The position numbers were made by a program, and so were the translations under genes. Source: Bacteroidota bacterium (GTDB taxonomy: Bacteria > Bacteroidota > Bacteroidia > NS11-12g > UBA955). From it: a stretch of 38,537 nt of DNA. The stretch covers positions 1-38,537 of the forward strand of contig CANMBF010000025.1 in assembly GCA_947496065.1 (NCBI GenBank), written 5' to 3'. Positions 28,248 to 36,286 of the stretch are shown in pieces. The notes beneath the pieces were generated by a model. That model saw nothing but the letters and a program-made list of their open reading frames with translations. It ran no database searches and was not told where the DNA came from. Position 1 is the stretch's first letter; the number at the start of each line of letters is the position of its first letter.

Positions 28248-28278
28248 CAAACATACTAAAATTAATAGTAATTTGCAA
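28248..28278 (-). promoter_or_regulatory. Promoter of the XRE-S24 repressor
   Basis: On the minus strand TTG (28276-28278), a 20-base spacer, and TATGTTTG (28248-28255), an exact TAnnTTTG. The -7 box lies between the two candidate operators, touching both. Confidence 0.7.
28254..28270. promoter_or_regulatory. Candidate operator 2 of the XRE-S24 repressor
   Basis: A 17-bp dyad, TACTA-AAATTAA-TAGTA, lying between the -33 and -7 boxes of the repressor promoter. It matches operator 1 at 11 of 17 positions, including the outer arms. Occupancy of both sites would block polymerase directly. Confidence 0.6.
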
Positions 28279-28330
28279 GCGGTTTTTTTGTGTAGATTTC
28301 TTCCATCCTTTAAGTAGTGTGAGTGCTCAA

Positions 28331-28384
28331 AATGTCTGGCCATTTGCAAGGTGCAAACACAGACATTCTGAATCCAATTTCAGA
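28331..28384. repeat. Nested palindromes in the dinB leader
   Basis: AATGTCTG (28331-28338) pairs with CAGACATT (28360-28367). Inside it TTTGCA (28343-28348) pairs with TGCAAA (28352-28357). Next to it TCTGAA (28367-28372) pairs with TTCAGA (28379-28384). Together they could form a cruciform or RNA hairpins, or serve as protein sites. There is no T-run, so a terminator is unlikely. They lie about 100-155 bases upstream of the dinB start. Confidence 0.55.
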
Positions 28385-28485
28385 CACTATGAAACAACTG
28401 AACCATCATCTTGGAGCGATGCTGGTTTTTATATCTAAAGCGATGGAAGGAATCTATATATTATTATTTTAATTATATATATTTT

Positions 28486-29670
28486 ATGGATAGGCAGATT
28501 GTACATATCGACCTGGATTCCTTTTTTGTTTCCGTGGAGCGACTGGTACACCCTGAGTTGTTAGGAAAACCTGTGTTGGTTGGCGGTTCGAGCGACCGCG
28601 GAGTGGTAGCCTCTTGTAGTTATGAGGCCCGAAAATTTGGGGTGCATTCGGCCATGCCCATGCGCATGGCAAGGCAATTATGTCCGGAAGCTGTAATCGT
28701 AAAAGGCGATACCGAACAGTACAGTAAATACTCCGAAATTATTTCTGAAATTATCGGCAGCGAAGTACCCTTGTACGAAAAATCATCCATCGATGAATTC
28801 TATATCGACCTTACTGGCATGGACAAATTTTTTGGTTGTTATAAATTGGCCACCGAATTAAAAAAACGCATCGTTAAAGAAACCAATTTACCTATCTCCT
28901 TTGCATTGTCTGCCAACAAAACAGTATCGAAAGTGGGAACAGGTGAGGCCAAACCCAGCGGACAAAAAGAAATTCCATTGGGTACCGAGAAACATTTTTT
29001 AGCGCCTCTGTCGATAAGAAAAATTCCGATGGTGGGCGATAAAACTTACCACCTGTTGCGCAATATGGGGGTTGCTAAAATTAGCACGCTGCAAGAAATG
29101 CCTTTGGAACTCATGCAACAAGTATTGGGCGAAAATGGCACTGTGATTTGGAAAAAAGCCAATGGCATTGACAATACTTTGGTGGTGCCTTACTCCGAAC
29201 GCAAATCCATTTCAACCGAACGCACATTCGATAAAGATACCATCGATGTAAAAGGACTGAAAGGTTTGCTGATTGGCATGACCGAAAAACTAGCGTATCA
29301 ATTGCGCAGCGAACAAAAATTAACGGCTTGTGTGGCTGTAAAAATTCGTTACTCCGATTTTAACACCTATACCATGCAAGCCCGCATTACTTATACCAGT
29401 CTCGACCATGTACTAATAGAAAAAGTAGCAACTCTGTTTGATAAATTGTATCAAAAACGCATGCTCATACGGCTCATTGGTGTGCGGTTCAGTCACTTGG
29501 TACAAGGCGGTCATCAATACAATTTATTTGAAGAATCGGTTGAACAAATACAACTGTACGAAGCCATGGATAAGATACGCAACCGCTATGGCAAAACCGC
29601 TATCAACCGAGCCGATGGCATGGACTTTAAATCCTATGGCTTTAATTCTTTCAATGTAATAAAAACATAA
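28486..29670 (+). CDS. dinB: DNA polymerase IV (Y-family translesion polymerase)
   Basis: Error-prone polymerase that bypasses damaged bases. I choose the start at 28486 (MDRQIVHIDLDSFF), which matches the family N-terminus, rather than an in-frame ATG 75 bases upstream. The product is 394 residues. Catalytic acids are complete: Asp9 in HIDLDSFF, and Asp103-Glu104 in SSIDEFYID. Phe14 is the steric-gate position. So this is an active DinB rather than an inactive ImuB. A beta-clamp-binding motif QYNLF is at 344-348, followed by a 46-residue tail. It leads the dinB-dnaE pair divergent from the XRE-S24 repressor. No strong promoter box is obvious in the AT-rich 45 bases before the start. Confidence 0.95.
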   Translation: MDRQIVHIDLDSFFVSVERLVHPELLGKPVLVGGSSDRGVVASCSYEARKFGVHSAMPMRMARQLCPEAVIVKGDTEQYSKYSEIISEIIGSEVPLYEKSSIDEFYIDLTGMDKFFGCYKLATELKKRIVKETNLPISFALSANKTVSKVGTGEAKPSGQKEIPLGTEKHFLAPLSIRKIPMVGDKTYHLLRNMGVAKISTLQEMPLELMQQVLGENGTVIWKKANGIDNTLVVPYSERKSISTERTFDKDTIDVKGLKGLLIGMTEKLAYQLRSEQKLTACVAVKIRYSDFNTYTMQARITYTSLDHVLIEKVATLFDKLYQKRMLIRLIGVRFSHLVQGGHQYNLFEESVEQIQLYEAMDKIRNRYGKTAINRADGMDFKSYGFNSFNVIKT

Positions 29671-29691
29671 GTGGGATATAGCCGCCACAGA

Positions 29692-29709
29692 TCCCGATAG
29701 CAATCGGGA
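29692..29709. repeat. Palindrome between dinB and dnaE
   Basis: TCCCGAT (29692-29698), spacer AGCA, ATCGGGA (29703-29709): a perfect 7-bp GC-containing arm in an AT-rich gap. No T-run follows on either strand, so I do not call it a terminator. It may be an mRNA processing or stability hairpin, or a dispersed short palindrome. Confidence 0.5.
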
Positions 29710-29755
29710 GATAAGAACCAAATGTTATAGCACAGATAAAAAAACAATTAAAAAT

Positions 29756-29795
29756 ATTATCAAATTAGCACATCATCAAATTATCAAATTAAAAC
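29756..29795 (+). repeat. Five phased octanucleotides ending at the dnaE start codon
   Basis: Five consecutive 8-base units, ATTATCAA, ATTAGCAC, ATCATCAA, ATTATCAA and ATTAAAAC, fill 29756-29795 and end exactly one base before the ATG at 29796. The consensus is ATTATCAA. There is no Shine-Dalgarno sequence, so this A/T-rich array may be the translation initiation region. Confidence 0.6.
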
Positions 29796-32741
29796 ATGCT
29801 TCTCAACTGTCATACTTACTATAGTTTTTGTTATGGGACACTCTCTACCGAAGATTTACTCAACGCAGTGGAGAGCAAGGGGTATGATACGTTTGCTTTA
29901 ACAGATATTAATAATACTTCGGCTTGTTTAGATATGATTCGCTTGTGCAAAGCAAAAAATATTAAACCCATTGTAGGCATTGATTTTCGAAACAAAGCCC
30001 AACAACAATACGTGGGCATTGCTTGCAATAACGAAGGTTTCAGAGAACTGAATGAACACCTTTCGCTGCATCTGCACAGCGATGCACCTTTTAACCCCAT
30101 AGCGCCCGAATTTAGCAACGCCTATACTGTCTATCCACTTTGCGCCTATAAAGGTTGGAAATTAAAAGCAAATGAGTTCGTAGGTGTTTCTATCAAAGAC
30201 CTTAGCACCTTACAATTTTCGCCAGTACAATTGCCCTTCGATCGACTGGTGGTTTTGCAATCAATATCGTTTGGCAATCAAAGGCATTTTAATCCACACA
30301 GTTTGTTGCAGGCCATCGATACCAATACTTTGTTGAGCAAATTGCCCAGCGACCAACAAGCCAAAGGCACCGAAATGCTATTGCCTAAACACGAATTGTA
30401 TGCCGCCTTTGCAGCCTATCCTAAAATCATCGCTAATACCGAACAGATACTAAATACTTGCAGCATTGATTTTGAATATGGCAAATTGGCCAATAAAAAT
30501 CTCAAATGTTTTACAACTGATATGGCCAGCGATGTGGCCTTATTGCGCAGCGAATGCATGGCGGGTTTAAAATACCGTTACCCCAATCCCACAGCAGAAG
30601 TAATGCGTCGCATAGAAAAAGAATTGGATGTGATTACCAGCCTCAATTTTTCTTCTTATTTTTTGATCAATTGGGATATCATCAAATTTGCGCAACGGAA
30701 AAATTATTACTACGTAGGGCGTGGCAGTGGGGCCAATAGCATTGTTGCCTATCTGTTGCGCATTACCGATGTCGACCCCATCGAACTCGATTTGTACTTC
30801 GAACGTTTTATCAATATACACCGCAACAATGCACCCGATTTCGACATGGATTTTTCGTGGACCGATCGCGATGATATCACCCGCTACATATTCAAAAAAC
30901 CCGGGTATCAACCCACCGCTTTATTGGGTGCTTACAACACGTTTCAACACGATGCCATTATCCGCGAATTAGGAAAAGTATTTGGCTTGCCCCCTGGCGA
31001 AATCGACCGCTTGCAAAAAGTAAGTAACCCTAACGAAGCCGATGAAATGAGTCGACTGGTATTGCGTTACAGCAACCTAATGAAAGGGTTTCCCAGTCAC
31101 CTAAGCATACACTCCAGTGGTATTATTATTTCCGAAGCGCCTATCTATTATTATTCGGGTACCATGATGCCCCCAAAAGGTTATCCAACCACCCAATTTA
31201 GTATGCTAGAAGCCGAAGACATTGGTTTGTATAAATTCGATATTTTAAGTCAGCGTGGCCTTGGAAAAATTAAAGATACTTTATCCATTGTTAAAGAAAA
31301 TAAAAACATTACCATAGACATTCACCAAGTAGCCGCCTTTAAACGCGATGAGGCCATTAAAAAACTATTGCGTGTGGGTAATACCATTGGTTGTTTTTAT
31401 GTTGAATCGCCCGCCATGCGCATGCTCTTAGCCAAACTGCAAGCCGATGATTATTTGCGCTTGGTAGCGGCCAGTTCGATTATACGGCCAGGGGTGGCCA
31501 AAAGCGGTATGATGCGCGAATACATTGTGCGTTTTAGAAACGAATCGCTGCGCCAAAAAGCCAGAGAACAATTGCCCGAAATGTACGACCTCTTAGAAGA
31601 AACTTATGGGGTGATGGTGTACCAAGAAGATGTGTTGCGCATTGGTCATTATTTCGCAGGACTGACCCTGGCCGAAGCCGATTACTTAAGACGTGGGATG
31701 TCTTGGAAATTCAAACAGCGCAACGAGTTCGACAGGGTGCGCGATAATTTTTTTGCCAATTGCAAACAGAAAGGTTACGACTATCAATTAATTTCTGATA
31801 TATGGACCCAAATAGAAAGCTTTGCGAATTTTGCTTTCTCAAAAGCCCACTCTGCAAGCTATGCGGTAGAAAGTTATCAGGCACTTTATTTGAAAGCCTA
31901 TTATCCTTTAGAATACATGGTAGCAACGCTGAACAATGGCGGTGGCTTTTACCGTGCCGAATTGTACATACACGAAGCACGTATGCAGGGCGCTACCATT
32001 AAAGCACCTTGCTTAAATAACAGTCGCATGGTATGCACCATTCAAGGCACCACTATTTACTTGGGTTTGGGCATGATAGGCGAATTGGAACAAGCCACCA
32101 TAGAAGCGATTATCAACGAAAGAGAGCAGCATGGTGCCTTTAAAGACATGCCCGATTTTGTAAACCGCTTGCCCGTTTCAATTGAACAAATGCGCTTACT
32201 GATAAGGGCGGGCACTTTTAATTTTACGGGTCGCAATAAAAAAGAATTGTTATGGGAAATTCACAGCTTATTGCAACCCTCTCAAAAGCAAGTAACACAG
32301 GGCAAAGAACTCTTCGAAAAAAAAGTCAAACATTGGCAATTGCCTACGCTTATTAATACCAATATTGATGAAGCCTTTGATGAAATAGAATTGTTTGGAT
32401 TCCCACTCTGTTCGCCCTTTGCCTTGCTCAAAGAACCTTTGGTTACCACCTTAGTTGCGGCCGATTTAAAAACTTACATCAATAAAACAGTAATGATTTC
32501 TGGTTATCTTATTACACGCAAACGCACCCGCACATCGAAAGGCGATAGCATGTATTTTGGCACTTTTGTAGATACCGAAGGGCATTGGATAGACACAGTA
32601 CATTTTCCACCTAGTATCGCACAGTATCCCTTTACCGGACCAGGATGCTATGTATTAAAAGGAAAAGTAATAGAAGAATATGATTTTATTTGTTTAGAAA
32701 TTAGTTTGATGAAAAGGCTAGATACAGTGGAGAGAGACTAA
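29796..32741 (+). CDS. dnaE: DnaE-type DNA polymerase III alpha subunit, DnaE2-like
   Basis: A C-family polymerase of 981 residues, shorter than replicative DnaE (about 1160), and paired with dinB. Domains: N-terminal PHP (about 1-230), palm with catalytic Asp350 and Asp352 in PDFDMDF and the third Asp near residue 482 in YKFDILSQ, fingers (about 500-750), an HhH region (about 790-830) and an OB fold (about 865-970, with TSKGDSMYFGTFVD). The PHP metal ligands are degraded: the usual HxH is NCH, and the usual TDH is TDI. Proofreading by PHP is therefore unlikely. Length, context and the damaged PHP point to an error-prone DnaE2/ImuC-like enzyme acting with DinB in SOS mutagenesis rather than in chromosome replication. 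The active-site acids are intact. Confidence 0.93.
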   Translation: MLLNCHTYYSFCYGTLSTEDLLNAVESKGYDTFALTDINNTSACLDMIRLCKAKNIKPIVGIDFRNKAQQQYVGIACNNEGFRELNEHLSLHLHSDAPFNPIAPEFSNAYTVYPLCAYKGWKLKANEFVGVSIKDLSTLQFSPVQLPFDRLVVLQSISFGNQRHFNPHSLLQAIDTNTLLSKLPSDQQAKGTEMLLPKHELYAAFAAYPKIIANTEQILNTCSIDFEYGKLANKNLKCFTTDMASDVALLRSECMAGLKYRYPNPTAEVMRRIEKELDVITSLNFSSYFLINWDIIKFAQRKNYYYVGRGSGANSIVAYLLRITDVDPIELDLYFERFINIHRNNAPDFDMDFSWTDRDDITRYIFKKPGYQPTALLGAYNTFQHDAIIRELGKVFGLPPGEIDRLQKVSNPNEADEMSRLVLRYSNLMKGFPSHLSIHSSGIIISEAPIYYYSGTMMPPKGYPTTQFSMLEAEDIGLYKFDILSQRGLGKIKDTLSIVKENKNITIDIHQVAAFKRDEAIKKLLRVGNTIGCFYVESPAMRMLLAKLQADDYLRLVAASSIIRPGVAKSGMMREYIVRFRNESLRQKAREQLPEMYDLLEETYGVMVYQEDVLRIGHYFAGLTLAEADYLRRGMSWKFKQRNEFDRVRDNFFANCKQKGYDYQLISDIWTQIESFANFAFSKAHSASYAVESYQALYLKAYYPLEYMVATLNNGGGFYRAELYIHEARMQGATIKAPCLNNSRMVCTIQGTTIYLGLGMIGELEQATIEAIINEREQHGAFKDMPDFVNRLPVSIEQMRLLIRAGTFNFTGRNKKELLWEIHSLLQPSQKQVTQGKELFEKKVKHWQLPTLINTNIDEAFDEIELFGFPLCSPFALLKEPLVTTLVAADLKTYINKTVMISGYLITRKRTRTSKGDSMYFGTFVDTEGHWIDTVHFPPSIAQYPFTGPGCYVLKGKVIEEYDFICLEISLMKRLDTVERD

Positions 32742-32785
32742 TAGAATTTACCTCTTAAATTTCGCTAAGGGCATGCAATTGTTGC

Positions 32786-32956
32786 TTACCCAGCCCAATT
32801 TTCACGGTCTAAACTCCTGTATTGAATAGCTTCAGCGAGATGTTCAATTTTTATTTCTTCGGTACCTGCCAAATCTGCAATGGTTCTGCTGACTTTTAAA
32901 ATTCTATCATAAGCTCTTGCACTCAAGTTTAACTTTTGCATGGCCGTTTTTAGTAC
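32786..32956 (-). pseudogene. yifB: Detached 3' tail of a yifB/comM-type gene (copy A)
   Basis: The minus strand encodes only the last 56 codons of a YifB/ComM AAA+ protein: [11 protein letters not shown], the [17 protein letters not shown] block and a C-terminus RENWAG, followed by a stop. Upstream the frame hits a stop immediately, so it cannot be expressed as such. It lies 44 bases from the convergent end of dnaE. It encodes the same 55 residues as the tail of the longer copy at 36287, but with about 15 silent differences and a 71-base identical core (32817-32887). It therefore marks the old chromosomal end of the gene, displaced by an insertion. Confidence 0.88.
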
Positions 32957-33012
32957 TCACCGCAACATATTAAAATTAATATTTTGCTTTTAAATTGCAA
33001 ATATTCTATTGA

Positions 33013-33046
33013 AAAAAGCCCGTTTTGCATGCAAAACGGGCTTTTT
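33013..33046 (-). terminator. Strong terminator of the 34079-33072 gene
   Basis: A perfect 17-bp inverted repeat, arms 33013-33029 and 33030-33046, with core GCCCGTTTTGCA / TGCAAAACGGGC. It is flanked by A and T runs, so it could work in both directions. It lies 26 bases past the stop of the minus-strand gene. Confidence 0.9.
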
Positions 33047-33071
33047 AATACTTTTAAAATTATCTCTGTTT

Positions 33072-34079
33072 TTAGAAGTTGAATCGAATACCTGCGCTTA
33101 TGTTTAACAACGGATAATCACTATTTTTAATATTACTTATTTTGCTAATATAATCTCCATCTTGACCAATCGTATTGTAAAGTGCAAGGTTGGCATGTGC
33201 TCTTCCTATCAGCGAAATACCTTCATATAAACGATAATCAATTGCGGCGCCAAAACGCAACCCAATTGAACTTGTATTATTAAATGCCGTTTTGCTAGCA
33301 TTATCTTTTAAACTTGTTGTAAATTGCATCATCGAATAATTAATGCCACCAGCTCCTCTTATTTTAAAACGGTTGCTAAATGCTTTTTCTTTAAAAACAC
33401 CTATTGAGATTGCACTATGATCGTATGCTATATTTTTTTTTGTGATTATAGTGGTATTAACCGCATAATCAAAATCTACATTGCCTGGGGTAGAATATTT
33501 CTCCAAAGCCATATAATAATGTAAACCATTAATATTTTTTGCATAATCTATTTGTGCACCAACAAATCCACTCGGAATAAGACCTGTAAAAAATTCCATA
33601 CCAAATGATTTGCCTTTTGTCTCAGATTCTATTGAATTTGTATATTCCACTCTTTTTACCGGCAATGTAAGAGATGAATATTGAACTACAGATTTTGGCA
33701 AAGAATCAACTTGGTAAATTTTACTGTAGGTTGCAGGAAAACCTGTAATTGTAATTTGAATTTCGCTCAATTGTGAGTTTTCTACCGTGGTTACTCTAGA
33801 ATATACCGGATCTACAATATAATCACATTTATGCGTTGTTAAAAATAATGCCATCGCATTGTTTTTGATTTCGGTGAGTGGTAATTTTAAATCAGCAGTG
33901 TAGGTAACCGATTGTTTTACGGATACAATTTTCAAGTCGGCAACAATTGGCTTGATAACCATTCCAACACTCGTAGGGTTGACCTCTGGATCATGTGCTT
34001 TGGTGTCTTTTCTAATTTCTCTGTGAATTGAACAAGAAGTAAGTAAAACTACTCCTAGAATTGGGATGAATTTTTTCAT
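33072..34079 (-). CDS. Lipoprotein with C-terminal beta-barrel-like region, function unknown
   Basis: A 335-residue protein. The signal peptide MKKFIPILGVVLLTSC ends in lipobox LTSC, followed by SIHREIRKDTKAHD. The N-terminal half is soluble (about 20-165). The C-terminal half has alternating polar/hydrophobic strands and ends in an aromatic (LLNISAGIRFNF), which resembles outer-membrane beta-barrel or porin-like proteins. I recognise no family. It lies with the next gene (117 bases apart) inside the segment bounded by the two yifB tails, and is followed by a strong terminator. No Bacteroidota -7 box is evident upstream, so it may depend on the promoter of the upstream gene. Confidence 0.7.
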   Translation of the reverse strand: MKKFIPILGVVLLTSCSIHREIRKDTKAHDPEVNPTSVGMVIKPIVADLKIVSVKQSVTYTADLKLPLTEIKNNAMALFLTTHKCDYIVDPVYSRVTTVENSQLSEIQITITGFPATYSKIYQVDSLPKSVVQYSSLTLPVKRVEYTNSIESETKGKSFGMEFFTGLIPSGFVGAQIDYAKNINGLHYYMALEKYSTPGNVDFDYAVNTTIITKKNIAYDHSAISIGVFKEKAFSNRFKIRGAGGINYSMMQFTTSLKDNASKTAFNNTSSIGLRFGAAIDYRLYEGISLIGRAHANLALYNTIGQDGDYISKISNIKNSDYPLLNISAGIRFNF

Positions 34080-34196
34080 TTTTTATTTTTCTTTGATAAT
34101 GTTTAAGATGATTTTTTATGGTGAAAAAAATAATTATTTAATTGAGGTAATTATTGATTCCAATATTTTTAAAATGTATTTTTGGGTTGGAATAAT

Positions 34197-35960
34197 TTAA
34201 AATGTCCTAACAGCACGAATCTTAAAAGTATTTAACTTAGCGGCTGTACCTTGATAACCATCTGGAAAACTCTGGTACCATGCAAATTGGTTCGATGATT
34301 CTGTTGAAGTCCAGTAATTACTTTGTATAAATCCCCCAATTGCTGTTCGGTTTAAGTATAGTTTATTTAGCTCGTCTTTGGAAGGCAGATACCAATCGTT
34401 ATAGGTCCCTGCATTGTATGCTTGTGCAAAACCAGCAGCATAAGTTGTTGAAGTTGCTCCTTGAACAGAGATAATTTTAGTTGTATTAGATAACCCCGTC
34501 CCCAATATAGTTCCCGTAGCCCCTGTTGTCACATAAACGCCCTTATACCACGTAATTGTACTTATTCCATCAACTGAAGCAGCAATCAAACCATGTTGTG
34601 TATTGGCATCATATCCAGGGTCTCCAAACTGAAAAATATAAGCAACAATGCCACCTTGGTAACTTTGCCCAATAACAACAGGTGTTTTAAAGGTAACTTG
34701 ATTTCCATATCCAGTACCAGCTAAATTTTTTGCATATGCACGAACATAATATGTCACTCCACCTGAAAGGCCTGTTAAAGCGCTTGAAAAAGCACCAGTT
34801 CCACTACCATCTAGAGTTTTACTGTTTAAAATCGTTGGATTAGGGCTTGTACTCCAACAAATACCTCTTTCTGTTATGGTTGAAGCTCCATCACTTGAAA
34901 TATTACCTCCACTATTTGCCTTGCTATTTGTTATACTCGATACTATTGACGTGGTTAAGGTTGGAATGGTAGCAGCAAGTGTAGTGAATTGTAGTTCATT
35001 TCCATAACTAGTTCCTACCTTATTTGTAGCATATGAACGGATGTAGTATGTTGTTCCAGAAGACAATCCAGCAAGAGTGCTATAAAAACTACCTGTGCCC
35101 AATCCATCAATTGTACGATTATTATTAATTGTTGGATTCGGATTGATACTCCAACAAACGCCTTTGGCGGTCACCGTTGCGCCACCGCTACTTGTTATAA
35201 TACTTTCACTACTGGCCGCAGTTTGTGTAATATTATAAACAACAACTGTTGTTAATACTGGTTGCGTTGCCGGTTGGGTTGAAAAGGAAACACTATTCCC
35301 ATAACTTGTTCCGGAACTATTAGTTGCATAAGCCCTTACATAATAGATTGCGCCATCTGCCAACCCAGTAATATTGCTTGTGAATGACCCTAACCCATTC
35401 CCATTAACTGACTTAGCATTTGCAAGTGTTGGGTTTTCTGTTGTAGCCAAACAAATACCTCGTGCAGTTACATCAGACCCACCATCAGTTGTAACATTAC
35501 CTCCACCAATTGCGGTTGTTAAGGTTATATCAGTTATTTCATTAGTTGTCAATGAAGCTAAACCTTTGGTTGTAAAGGAAAGAGAACTTCCATAACCCGT
35601 GCCTTCACTGTTGGTTGCATAAGCTCGCACATAATAGGTTGTATTACTTGTTAATCCTGAAATGTTACTTGAAAAAGCACCACTATCACTGCCATCTTTT
35701 GTTAAATTATCTTCAATTGTTGGGTTATCATTGGTGCTCCAACAAACACCACTTTCAGTTACAGCAGTTCCTCCATTGCTACTAATATCGCCGCCAGAAA
35801 TTGCAGTTGTTTCAGTGATATTTAAAACTTCAATTGTTGTAATTATTGGTTTACTCCATGGAGAATCAATTTTACTTTTCTTGCAACTTTGAGCAAATAG
35901 TAAGAATGACGCCACTATTACTATTGATGAACGAATCCAAATACTTCTTTTCTTTATCAT
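34197..35960 (-). CDS. Lipoprotein with four FN3-like repeats and a C-terminal DUF1566 domain
   Basis: A 587-residue lipoprotein: signal peptide MIKKRSIWIRSSIVIVASFLL, lipobox AQSC, then KKSKIDS. Four tandem modules of about 95 residues follow (about 40-135, 137-230, 235-330, 332-427). Each contains a G(V/I)C(W/L)(S/A)T or similar turn, an 'NPT' step, a 'G.F.S.ITGL' loop and an 'YYVRAYATN..GT.YG' strand, typical of Bacteroidota fibronectin-III-like surface proteins. The last 155 residues carry a DUF1566/Lcl-type domain with DWYLPSKDELNKLY, YWTST and IRAVRTF. Such proteins are probably surface-exposed binding proteins; the ligand is unknown. It sits in the segment between the two yifB tails. 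The repeats have diverged at the DNA level, so copy-number change is not recent. Confidence 0.85.
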   Translation of the reverse strand: MIKKRSIWIRSSIVIVASFLLFAQSCKKSKIDSPWSKPIITTIEVLNITETTAISGGDISSNGGTAVTESGVCWSTNDNPTIEDNLTKDGSDSGAFSSNISGLTSNTTYYVRAYATNSEGTGYGSSLSFTTKGLASLTTNEITDITLTTAIGGGNVTTDGGSDVTARGICLATTENPTLANAKSVNGNGLGSFTSNITGLADGAIYYVRAYATNSSGTSYGNSVSFSTQPATQPVLTTVVVYNITQTAASSESIITSSGGATVTAKGVCWSINPNPTINNNRTIDGLGTGSFYSTLAGLSSGTTYYIRSYATNKVGTSYGNELQFTTLAATIPTLTTSIVSSITNSKANSGGNISSDGASTITERGICWSTSPNPTILNSKTLDGSGTGAFSSALTGLSGGVTYYVRAYAKNLAGTGYGNQVTFKTPVVIGQSYQGGIVAYIFQFGDPGYDANTQHGLIAASVDGISTITWYKGVYVTTGATGTILGTGLSNTTKIISVQGATSTTYAAGFAQAYNAGTYNDWYLPSKDELNKLYLNRTAIGGFIQSNYWTSTESSNQFAWYQSFPDGYQGTAAKLNTFKIRAVRTF

Positions 35961-36286
35961 TTGTATAAATTTTTACAGTTAATTTTATTGGTATCTTCAG
36001 TCAATATTCTATAGTTTTACCATTCTAGTATATATTTTAAAAATCCAATTGGGCTGCAATATAGAGTAAGAAAAACGTAAGAAAAAAAATTATTCAACGA
36101 ACGCATCATCAAAACCAACCAAAAAGCTACTTAAAACTATCAACGTAATAAACGATAGAAAAAATATATTTAATTTTCAGACAATAATTAAAATATAATG
36201 ACCGTTGTTATCCTACTTTAAAAGAAAATTTTTAAAAATAGATTTTAATTTCTCTTGAACATTAATTTATAAAATTGAACATTTAA
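35961..36286. other. AT-rich intergenic stretch, no gene recognised
   Basis: 326 bases between the FN3-repeat gene and the longer yifB copy. They are very AT-rich, with several A runs. I see no coding region, terminator or repeat I can support. It may hold the promoter of the 35960 gene, but no clean -33/-7 pair was found. Confidence 0.4.

Noticed and set aside
34157-34193. ATTCCAA / TTGGAAT inverted repeat (23-base loop) after the FN3-repeat gene as a terminator
   Set aside because: Long AT-rich loop and no T-run on the minus strand after the second arm. Too weak to call.
34197-35960. DNA repeat array or CRISPR
   Set aside because: The periodic signal comes from four 95-residue FN3-like protein modules. 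There are no short identical repeats with unique spacers.
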